Assembly: GCA_029168955.1 (NCBI GenBank)
Contig: JAPDOI010000695.1
Span: forward strand, 240,001 to 304,000
Direction of reading: 5' to 3'
DNA: 64,000 nucleotides
From: Aplectana chamaeleonis
Taxonomy: Eukaryota; Nematoda; Chromadorea; Rhabditida; Cosmocercidae
Below are positions 1 through 10,300 of this stretch, piece after piece; position 1 is the first letter of the stretch, and each line of letters starts with the position of its first letter. The notes beneath the pieces were generated by a model. The model had not been told where the DNA came from. It saw only the letters and a list, made by a program, of their open reading frames with translations, and did not search any database. A program made the position numbers and the translations under genes.

Positions 1-43
1 GCCAACACCGCACGGCTAGCTGCCTGGTCCATGCGTCAGACTA

Positions 44-584
44 AATCGAATACGGAATCCATACATGCTCGATGGTCACTCTGCACCAACTGTTTCAAAT
101 GTTAAAGATATTGGTTTCCAGTACGATAGTCAGCTTGACATCTCTGCCCATTTTCAAGCTATCTCTAATAAAGCTTTGGTTTGCACCTTACATATTTTTA
201 AAGGCTTGTCGACTCGCTATAGAAGCGTCTTGGCGCACGCATATAAAGTTTATGTTAGGCTCCTAATAAAATCAGGTACTTTAGTATTCTGTCCGAGCAA
301 ATAGAAAGATATTCGACCTCTAGAAAAAGTACAAGATAATTTTACTTGTAGAGTTTTCTTGAGAAGAATGGGATTCTCATACACGGGAGTACCTGAGCCC
401 ATTAGGCGGAATCAAGAGCTATCGTTGCATTCGCTGAAGTCTATACGTGAGCGAAATGACGTGTGCATGGTTTTCAGAATTCCAAGTGGAATGATGAGAA
501 TTGACAAATCCAAAATTTTCTATTTCATAGCATCTAGAACAAACGGTAGCTTGAAGAAAATCTCTTCTCATGTATCCAAAGCTA
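44..584 (+). mobile_element. 3' fragment of a CR1/jockey-type non-LTR retrotransposon
   Basis: One reading frame, broken by a TAG at 302-304, has the layout of the region just after the reverse transcriptase in CR1/jockey-type elements. It shows a VKDIGFQYDS block (usual form: vrDLGv..D), then KVYVRLL, then PLEKVQ, then SLHSLKSIRERND, then SRTNGSLKKI, in the usual order and spacing. The upstream catalytic part is outside or absent, so this is a decayed tail. The frame runs on into the start of the next retrotransposon, which suggests that the RTE element landed in or beside it. Family assignment rests on motif order only. Confidence 0.68.
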
Positions 585-666
585 GAACTCCGCCATTGCC
601 GGTCCCATGCCCGGATGAAAAAGGAGGAGAGTTGGCCTCCCACGCTACCGACGGGCGGGAAAACCT

Positions 667-2140
667 ATGGTGGTAAGCATGGAGAGCCTCATAGGATATC
701 GCGATACTGCTAGCGCATCCGGTGCAGCCGATGCGCCAGCACTGGGGTCCCAGGGTGTTGGTGACAAGCATGCTACTGGCCAGAATGGTGGAAGACTAGT
801 GACGCCAAGGAAGGAGGTGCGGTTCGCCGTTTGGAATGTACGATCAGGGCATTACGTTGGACAAAAAGAAGTCATCGTCAGGGAACTGTCGAGGTCGAAG
901 ATATCGGTAGCAGCACTGTCTGAAGTGAGGATCAGCGGTTGTGGAACAATGATTGTCCAGGTGCCAGATACTCTAGAAAATATGGTATTGTACTACTCCG
1001 GTGGCGAAGGATATCACGAAGGTGTTGAATTCATGTTGAGCTGGCAAGTGTCTGGAAGCGTCATCTCATTCGAGCCGATTTCGAGCAGGATTGTCGTTCT
1101 CCCGTTAAAAGGAAGTATTAAAACGTATGTCGTGGTTAGCTACGCTCCGACGAAGCCTAGTTCTGATTCCGATAAGGACGCGTTCTACGCTCAACTGCAA
1201 GACGTACTGAATGCGATTCCAAAGACTGGCCTAATCCTTGTCGCAGGTGACTTCAATGCACGTGTCGGAAATGATAGAATTGGCTGGGAAAGAGTATTGA
1301 GCAGATTCGGCGTTGGCGAGATGAATGAAAATGATCTGCTTCTGCTCTCATTTGCTTCCTGCGGTGCTGGAAGTGACTGTTCCCGACAATGGACTCATTG
1401 TCGGGAACAGTCACTCTCAGCACCGCGGGAAGCACCAACTGACTTGGAGAAATCCCTCTGGATGAGACGTGGCCACATTGGACTATGTGCTGATGAAATC
1501 ACGTTTTAGGTCATGGCTCAAAGACGTCCGTGCTATGAAAGGTCCAGATTGTGGTACAAACCACTACCTCCTTCGTGCAGTTGTGCAGCTCCGCCTACAA
1601 AGGACTACGCGAATGGAACCACCTAAATATAATTTTGACTGGACACACCTCATGGTACCCGAGACGAAGGAGTTGTTCCAAATGGCACTGTCAAATCGCT
1701 TCGCCTTATTGTCGGGCAATGCATCGGTGGACGAGCAGGAGCGCCAAATAGCAGACGCCATCTTGGAATGTGCAAAGCCATTTTGCCCTGTTACTCGCAG
1801 ACGGATCCAGCCGTGGATGACAGAAAAATCCTTGCTACTCATTGAAGAGAGGAAGCGAGCAGAACTGACTGATTTTGATCGATACCGGCAACTCAGCAGA
1901 GAGCTTCGTTGCAGGCTGAAAGCGGAAAGGGAGTCGCACTAGAACAAAGTGGCCGATGATTTGGAGGAGTCAGCTAACAGGCATGACTATCGCACGCTCT
2001 ATCGGACACTCAAGCGGCTTGGAAAGAAAACGAAACGCGTTAGCGATAGTATTAGGAATGCAGATGGATCATTTGTGCGCTCTGTGGACGGGCGTCTTCG
2101 TCGCTGGCGACAGTTCTTCAGTGAACTCTACAGTCACTAA
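667..2140 (+). pseudogene. RTE endonuclease and linker region (degenerate)
   Basis: The first part (667 to about 1362) reads as an AP-like endonuclease: FAVWNVRSG, then ALSEVR with the metal-binding Glu, then YYSGG, then YAPTK, then VAGDFNARVG. After a frameshift caused by an inserted inverted duplication, the frame resumes with TWRNPSG, a TGA at 1463, LDYVLMKSRF, and CGTNHYLL. Active relatives have an Asp-His pair at the last site. Here codon 1559-1561 gives Asn, so the catalytic Asp is lost. A TAG at 1940-1942 replaces a position expected to be Trp, and a TAA ends the linker at 2138-2140. The protein cannot be made intact. Confidence 0.83.
1361..1426. repeat. Near-perfect inverted duplication inside the endonuclease
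   Basis: The core arms 1372-1390 and 1397-1415 are exact reverse complements around a 6-nt loop, and homology extends outward to about 30 bp per arm with a small mismatch. The right arm is normal coding sequence (GLIVGNSHSQHR). The left arm is the same stretch inverted, so its antisense strand reads almost the same peptide. The insertion amounts to about 25 nt and produces the frameshift at this place. It looks like a templated switch or foldback repair event inside this copy. Confidence 0.85.
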
Positions 2141-2215
2141 GCGCCACAAGGACCGCTTGCCGAGCCACCGTCAATCGATGCGCCAGAAGATTCTGATCTC
2201 GGCTCAGAGCCCACT

Positions 2216-3751
2216 GTGGAAGAACTGACGACTGCTATCACATCGCTCAAGAACGGCAGGGCATCAGGCGTTGACAATTTTGCAGCTGAGGCCATCAAAG
2301 CGGGTGGAAGCGTGTTGCTACTTCAGCTTCATCGGCTAATAACTCTCATCTGGCAGACCGAGAGCATACCCGCTACTTGGGAACGTGCCATAATTATACC
2401 CATCCACAAGAAGGGCGACGCTAGGGACTGCAAAAATTACCGAGGGATCAGTCTGCTGTCAATCGTAGGCAAAGTCATCATGAAGATTATCCAGAAAAGA
2501 CTTCAACGTCATCGAGAGCAGATCGGCCTTGAGGAACAAGCAGGGTTTCGGCCAGGGAGAAGCTGCAGTGATCAAATTTCCGCTCTTCGTCAACTTATGG
2601 AAGAGAGGATCCGCCCTGGGAAGCGAATTGTCGCCACTTTCATTGATTTCAAGTCTGCATTCGACTATATTCACTGATCTGCGCTATGGAGAGCACTTAA
2701 TAGCGAACGTATACTAGTCAAGATAGTTAAACTGCTCCAGAAAACGTATGAAGGTTCTCCCAGCTTGGAGATAAGCTGCCGGAAGAGTTTACGGTTAAGG
2801 CTGGAGTTCGACAAGGTGATGTTATATCGCCGTTGCTCTTCAATACTGCCTTCGGCTATTATAAGGGAGATCTTTGAGAACATAAGAGGGGTTCAGTATA
2901 GCAGTAATGGATCTGTCTCGGATCTGATGTTTGCGAATGACAGGACAGTGTTTGCGGATACCGATGAGAACGCAACTTACCTGATAAATAGAGTGGCAAA
3001 TGTTGCAAGGTCTTACGGCCTAAAAATAAATCAGAGAAGACAAGAATGATGACATTTGATGGCTCGCCTGCAACTGTGCACTTCGAAGGAGTGGAACTTC
3101 AGCAGGTCAAGGAGTTCAAATACCTTGGATCAGTCGTGCAAGAACGGAAAGTTGCGGCCACGGCAGAGGTTTGCAGCAGGATCGGGCAGACATCCAGTGC
3201 GTTCGCCTCGCTTGGTTGGTGTCTGTGGAAGAAAAACATTGTCTCATTGGAGGCTAAAAAGCAATTGTTTCGGAAACATGCACTCTACTGAAGCCAGACC
3301 TTGCCAAGCTGGAAGTCTTCCAGTTGCGGTGCCTGCGACAGGCTCTTGGGATCACGATTCGTAACCGTATTTGCAACGATAATATTAGAAGGAGCTGTGT
3401 GGATCAATTGATTGAAGAAGTTTACGGTGGTTTGGACATGTATGTAGGATGGATGCTCGCCGGCTCCCGTACAGTATGGTGTGGCGGAAGCGCCCGCCAT
3501 TGGGGAAGATCCAGAGAACGGCCCCGAAGAAGACGTGGCTCAAGCATATAGAAGAAGATCTGAAAACGCAGCGGTGCAATGTTCCTAATGCTAAACTTAT
3601 TGCTGCAAACCGAACTGAACCGAAGCGTATGTATCGTTCAGGCCGCACGAGCTCATATGGCACCTACAGCGGTGTATTGATCGAGAGGGCATCCCGCTCT
3701 ACCACACGCCGGCTAACGAGAGGAGTGAGTGAGTACGTGACCCAAAACTAG
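2216..3751 (+). pseudogene. RTE reverse transcriptase (degenerate)
   Basis: Ordered reverse transcriptase motifs are visible: ITSLKNGRASGVDN, then IIIPIHKKGDARDCKNYRGI, then EEQAGFRPGRSCSDQI, then ATFIDFKSAFDYIH, which ends in a TGA at 2675. The GVRQGDVISPLLFNTAF block (about 2805-2860) is in another frame between two compensating shifts. The polymerase box reads MFANDR at 2927-2944, where an active RTE has two Asp residues; the first is Asn (codon 2936-2938). Another frameshift precedes MMTFDGSP (3046), and a deletion near 3285 removes a conserved segment before LAKLEVFQLRCLRQALG. The C-terminal part ends near 3751. The copy is clearly dead. Confidence 0.85.
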
Positions 3752-3966
3752 TCTTAGGTTTAACAGCTTCACCTGTACATCTGCTTCTGCTTTTGCCTCT
3801 CGGGAACTGTATTTCCAAACTGTTCCTGATTCTTTTCTATCGTTAAAAGGCAAGGCTTCAGATATTCTTCAGCCGTGGTAACATGCCACTTTGTTTTCCA
3901 CTGTTTCTCTTTGCTCTTCGCCTGTGTATCATGCCTGCCTTATGTAGCATAAATAAACAAATAAAT

Positions 3967-4150
3967 TTTCACAATTATTACCGCCGCAATTGTCATTATA
4001 TACTAACATATTACACCATACTAACAGTCTGGCTTCCAATACCCCCTCCCCCCCCCACCAATCGAAAATCATTTTGGTTCATGGTCGAAGGTCCCATTCC
4101 TCCCTGTGATACATCGCGCCTTCATGAGAAAGAATCGATGCCGGATGTAC
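3967..4150. other. No gene seen between the RTE tail and receptor exon 7
   Basis: A T- and C-rich stretch with a run of C at about 4043-4056. If receptor exon 7 is spliced at its CAG|GTACAT donor, this is intron. If it is not spliced, the frame runs on for 27 codons to a stop at 4069-4071. Confidence 0.5.
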
Positions 4151-4347
4151 CTGTATTTCTCAAAGTCGGTTCTGCTTCGAAATCGTGCTTCAGCTCCTGG
4201 CTCCTCGCCTGTCATTGGTATTGGCTCCATTTGCAGGTACTCACCGTTGAACAACACCATCCTTTTTGTGTGTCTCCCCAGACAATACGTATAGTAAGCT
4301 GTTGTGAACATGCTCTCAATTGCACATGTGTAACGGAAGAACACATT
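4151..4347 (-). CDS. Receptor exon 7: middle of the ligand-binding domain
   Basis: A strong TTTTTTCAG acceptor in phase 0 leads to NVFFRYTCAIESMFTTAYYT, then CLGRHTKRMVLFNGEYLQME, then an acidic loop and DFEKYR. It matches the helix 4-5 and beta-turn region (f....ile..f.t...g....r.v..nG.Y). The preferred end is the CAG|GTACAT donor, leaving two bases of a codon. Otherwise the frame stops at 4069-4071. No following exon was found to the left. Confidence 0.8.
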
Positions 4348-7300
4348 CTGAAAAAAGATCAAAGCACGCTGTCATCTGCCCAGCTTTCAGAGATACTGGC
4401 TCAACAATGGAAAAACAGATGAGCAAGTGCGGCAAGTTGACCGCTAGCTTTGGATTTGCGCCCTGTCGAGTGAACGAATCGTTATCTGATTGAAGGCAGT
4501 GTTCAGGAAGAAGAAATTGCCCGTTTTCTCGCTGAAACGTAAGCTTTGGTCCGTCTAAGAACAGTAAGGAAGGAAGTACGACGAAAAAGGCCTGGAAACG
4601 GATGAAAATCTCGTGAATTAGCCGACCCATTGGATCGCCCGGACCACGCCATATAACAGTCGTCCATCGTTCTCTTCTTTAAAGGAACATTAGCCAAATT
4701 CTGGAATACTCTTTATCCCATAAATTGTAATGTCCAAACATGAGAATTCAATCATGCGTAGCTATGTACCCTCTATAAAACTTCGTAATTCACATCATTC
4801 GAGAAGCGAGCGGAGCGCGCGACGCCTCAGGCTCCGTCTGCCCCTCGCTCTCTCACTGTCTCTAACCTCCGCTCCGCACCAACATGCAAGGAAACCATGT
4901 GGTTTTCGCGTTTAATAGCATGTAAGGGGTTTCTTGATATAGTTTCTTTCTCCGATATTCGAGAGTTTTATGAGAACTTTCTCCAATTATCCTCTACTTC
5001 GTAAACTTGCCTACTCAAAACATAGAGAACTATCGTCAACCACTGGAGGGGGGGGGGGACTGCGACGCTGCTTGGCGGGAAAAATTGAGTGAGAAAAAAC
5101 GAAGGGAGGATTACTATTAATCGAATGGTTTTGCGCTCGATTGCTGAGTGCGGCTTCCTACTTGTAAGAGACTGACGATAGAAAACGGGTTTTTATCGTA
5201 AACACTGTCTTCGAGAAAGTGAACTTCGATCGAGTCAAATTAGTCGATTATTCGAAAAGCTGAAGCTTCGGATAAGTCGAAAGACCGATCATTGGCAAAA
5301 GGGATAGTTTTGGATAAATCGGGATTTCGCTCATTCAAAAATGGCTGATTCCCAGATAATCCAATTTGCCACTCACAAAGGTAGAGGGATAAGATCTGAT
5401 TGTCAAATTTACTTCTCTGAAAGCTGAGGATTCGGAGTAGTCGGAAAATCGCGGAAAAGCGTAGTTTTGGTTGAAATCCACAGCCTCCCATTCGCAGGTC
5501 ACATAGATACATTATGCGTGACCTTCGTCTGCATAAGTATTTTCTACACTTGGACACGAACGACGTTTACGGTGGAAAGACGAGGGATCGGAAAGCATAT
5601 ATGTACAAGTAATGCTATTTATTTTATTCATTAGGAAGAGCATTCAAAGGGGACTTCGTAATATTTCGCTTGTTCGAAACACGATCAGAACGCAAATTTT
5701 TAAATTTTCCTTGGAAATCCTTATTCTCGTAATTTTTTATGAGCTCCGTGAGTTTTCAGGACCACTCTCGAAAAGACATGCTAAGTTAATCATTAGCCTC
5801 AATCAATCAAATGCGTGTGATCTGACAAAAGTTTGCATTTGTAGTAACTTTGTTAACTTTTTTTAAAGTTTTTCGAACAAAAGTTTTTTTGAAGAACAAA
5901 AAATTTCTTCAAAGGAAATTTTGTGCGAACGAAAATTTGAAAATCTCCGGATGAATTAATTACAAGGTGTTCTTGAAAAGGTAACGCTAGGTGCGAAAAA
6001 GACATTCCGAAACTCGTCGAGTAATGCATAAATTCAAAGAATGTCCTGCATTCAACTTAAATGGGTAGTTAAAAACTTATAAGAATGATTATAAACTAGA
6101 TAGTCTATTTTCGTTCTTGGAAAAGAATTGAAGTGTTTTTTTGGAAGCGTGCGGCTGAAGTCTGCCATCCGAGATTGGGGTAGTGGTGTGGTTTTGGTCA
6201 TTGATGCAGTTGAATTTGTGAAGTGTGCTGTCTTCTCAAAATGAAACTACTCCCCCGCGCGCAGTTAGTGCTGAAAATATATAGAAACTGTTACACACTC
6301 ATATGCGCATCATGCACGGAAAAGATTTTGTACACATATTTCAAGGTAAGAATTTGAAACACTTCGAGTGGCTCTACCAATGCACCAAAGCAACTGCGTC
6401 GCGGACCATCAAAAAAAAAATAAGAGGCCACGATGGCACTGATCTGGCAATGAAAGAGGAGTATTCGAATCTTGCAGAAAAAGGAAAACAAATACAGCTG
6501 GTTTTAGAAACAAGTTCGCATTTCTTTCCCACAAAACTCGCTCGATACGCCCCGACTAACGCTGATTAAACATTACTAAAGCATCAAATCACTTGAAAAT
6601 CAGTGGCTTGGAAATTTTTTTTGCACTAAAAAAGTTGTGGAAACCTTTTCGAAACGCGAGCAAGCAAATGATTTACTGCATACTCCTCATAGCCTGTGCT
6701 ATGCAATGAATTATGAAAATGAAACTAACCTGATAATAGCGAAGAGAATGAAATTCGGAAGAAAATAAACAAAAGCGGGAGAAGTGTCGGCGCTCGCCAA
6801 AAAATTAACAGCTGATTGGGAGGGATTGATTAGTTCCACCGAAGAAGACGGCCAACGTGTTTCAGCAATGATCCCTGCCTTGTTTTTGATCCCTCATCAC
6901 CCATTTCCCTGGCGGAAGCCGTTAAAAGACTATCCCTTGAAACACCTTTCAGTTTTAAAGATAGGCTGACGTTCTGAGTCAAAATGGCTAGGGCCCCGAT
7001 CAGACTTCGTCGAAAAACCTGCTGAGTCCGACTGAGTCCGAATCAGTCCGGGGTGGAAAAACCTGCTGAGTCCCACTGAGTCCGGTTGCCCTCAGCTCCA
7101 ACCAACTCCTCTGCGAAACACGCAATTGATAATGACGATTATCACTTCAGCTGTGAATCGGAACGTGTTTGGTGGCTGATTTTTCTTGTTTTCAACATGT
7201 CTGAATCTGATTTCCGTATCAGCAGTACGTGGAGCAGAGCGCATACGGCGAGAGTCGAGATGCGGCGGGACTCGTCAGGTCGCAGTCGGCCGAAAAAAAT

Positions 7301-10300
7301 GCCCCCAAATCACGTGAAAAACACCTATATCGACCGGGTGCGGTGAGGATGATTTCGGTGGGACTCAGTGGGACTCAGTCGGTGCATTGGCCCCGCCCTT
7401 GTACGCATGAGAAATATCAGTATCGACCGGGAGGATTGCGGTGGGCATCAGACGGTCGCAGTCGGACTCAGTGTGTTGATATTTTTGCACCCGTCTTCCA
7501 CGAATTCGATGCGTATCGACCCGGTGGGACTCAGTAGATCCACCGACTATGACGGGGGCCTAACAGTGCTATCAAACTTCCTTAACCCTCTGCATTAATT
7601 AAAGTCGTACTTGCCCTCAGTATAGATGGTCAAAACTGTTCCTACTGTATCTTGCTAACCGCATCCAAAAACTCCTCGGGAAGAGTTTTTCGTTAACCGC
7701 CAGTTCCTCTCACATCTCAGCACTATTTCCGCGCTGTCTGCGAGAGTGTGTTAAACGCGAACTTAGCGCGAGGATGCCACATGTCGGAATTTTAGAGAAA
7801 AAACAGACCTGAGAACGTTTTGAAAAGGCTATTTTTCGTAACAAAGGTTACAGTTGTCGCTTTTTCGAGGCGTTTTCATTGAAAGTGTATAAGAGGCCTA
7901 CCACTGGGGGATGTTAGGGTGAAACTAGAGCGAGTTCTCTCTCATCTATCAAGAGTTATCATTACAATCTGGTGTGGTTAAACTCGCATTGAACGCGATT
8001 TTAACACCTGTTAACTTGCGTTTAACACCCCAATTACTACCACTCCGGGGTTAAATCAATGACTAAAGGCTGTTGGTCCAGCCCGTTAGTATTTTTTTTG
8101 TTTTTTTTTAGGATTGTTTCATTTATACGATTTTGTGTTAACTTCTGGCTGCGCCTGTAATTTTAAAGATCTCACCTTTTCCGTTCTGCAGAGCTTGTCG
8201 AACTCGATAAAACCTTTTACGTAGTCATACAGCATCACAAAGTCATGTCGAACAAAGCCCGTAAACTTCCGGTAATCCAGCTTTCTGAGCTCTGTTTCTT
8301 GGTATGGCTGGAAGAGAAGAAATTGTGATATGCGCTAAAATAAAAGTAGCACTTCTTAAGACAAAATGAGGGGCATTTTCCTGTGGTTGCATGCTCCAGC
8401 AACTCGCCAGGACGTTCGGAACGATTCCAGCATGTGATGCGTGCATACGCATCGATTGACCTACGGCGTCGAAAGGCATATCAATTGACACGTACTCATA
8501 CACTGGAGAGGGCTAGCGCGGCTCTACAGGAGGGCAACCCTCCGAGCACCGGCGCTTGCCCCCTTCCCCAATCGGGGGGCTACCGCCGAAGTGACAATTT
8601 GGCTTGATCGGAGCCCTGTCGTCACTGCCTTGAACCCCTGCAGTCACTGCCTTAAAGCCCTCCCCGTCACTGCCCCGAAGCCCCCTGTCACTGCCTTAAA
8701 CACCTCCCCCCCACCCCGTCACTGCCCTGAAGCGCCCCCGTCATTGCCCTGAAGCCGCCCGTCACTGCCTTGGAGCGGTGACGTCACGGCCCCGGAGCAG
8801 TGACGTCACGGCACCGGAGTACTCACGCCCCTCCCCCTCCATGGAGAGCGTCGCCGCTCTCCTCAAAAATAATCCCTTTCTGACAAGGACTCAAAGTCCC
8901 CGTCCAGGGCCGGCCCTGTTTGCCGAATGCGGCTCTCTATGAGGTGAGGGGCTTTTTATCCCGGTTGAGCACGTGATAGAGATCACAGTAGAAATCACGT
9001 CAAATCGGGACAGAACTTGACGTGAATGACGATGCGTGTGTTTGGCCTACTATGCATTCTCTGGCCTCTACTGTCGTAAACTACCTTCTCCTACATCTTC
9101 CCATCTTTTCCGTCTCTTCCTCTCGGGGGGTGGGAGGGAAGGACAAGCGCTGGAGGAGAGCAGGAACCTCTCTAGAAGCCCCCCTCAGGGGAGGCCTCTG
9201 CTGTCGCTCCCTCAAGTCGAAAACGGGCTCTATTCTCCGGCGCTTGCCCCCCGCAGAGTCTGAGTCCCCAAGACGAAAACGGGCTCTATTCTCCGGCGCT
9301 TGCCTCTTCCCCCCCCCCGCAGAGTCTGAGTTTTCAGGGTGGCTAAGAGGTTCCATCATTCTTTAGTTTGCGTGGAAAATTAGGCCAATCCCCTGTGAAT
9401 CACTTGATCAACTCTTTTGAGAAACGAAAAGCTTCACTAAACTATGCACAATAAGTTCAGATGGGAGAAGTTACAATGAGTGTTCGAGAGCATGCTCATC
9501 GAACACTATACCTCACACACTCGTTCGGCTGTACGTCGAAACCGAGTACCAAGAGATTTGCAGCACACTTGCTGTAGCTATTGCTAACAGCAGCAGCTGC
9601 TATAACCGCGGGTAATCAAGGCGGCCACTCTCACTGAGGGAGAAAGTTGGCCGTTCGAGGCCTGGAAGGTAGTCTTGCGGCACTTTTCGGAAGTTAATTT
9701 TCGATGCTGAGGAGATAGTCCCCATGACCCAACGCGGGAAAAGCTTCCTCGTTATGGGCCGTGGCGGAGATGATGTCCATATTACGGACCGCGGCGAGGT
9801 TGGCCTCTCTGCTGTGAACAGTGACCAGGACCACACCGAACCCCTCTCGAGGAAGTGATACCCGACTTTTAACTCCATTCGCAGATCATACTGCCGTGAA
9901 CGAGGGATTGCACATCAAAGCAGACATCGAATTCAACCGCCCCCTATCGACAGCAGCTGCCACTAAAGTAGGAACAACTGCTGCTGACAATGAGGAGGGG
10001 TCTAAACCCAGCATGCGTTAGCAGCATATGCTGCTGTAAACATCAGCTGCCGCTGGTAACAAAAGGTTTGATCCGATGTTAGCTCTAGGGCGCAACCCCC
10101 ATTGCCCTGTTGTATAACACTTCGAGTGCGTGAGTCCGCTCGCGCTAGGCCTTTCCGCTCGCGGTGTGCTTTCCATGAACGAGATTTATCCATTTCATGA
10201 CTTGCATTAGAGCGCGAGCGCGGATGAATTTTGGCATTGGGGCGCGCTTGGAAGTATTTCAGTTTTTGCTCTTCTTATATTTCTTTTATTGTCGAGCTGT

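Larger units (their letters stand above)
585..3966 (+). mobile_element. RTE-type non-LTR retrotransposon, nearly full length, inactive
   Basis: The roughly 3.4 kb length, the apurinic-type endonuclease followed by reverse transcriptase, and a short A/T-rich 3' tail (ATAAATAAACAAATAAA, about 3949-3965) instead of a long poly-A fit the RTE clade. The 5' edge is placed near 585, where the CR1-like reading stops making sense and a GC-richer leader begins. Most coding sits in one frame from about 1363 to 3045, but it is broken by stops near 1463, 1940, 2138 and 2675, and by several frameshifts. Key catalytic residues are mutated as well. No target duplication was found. It lies downstream of the visible receptor exons in the receptor's direction of transcription. 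Confidence 0.85.
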
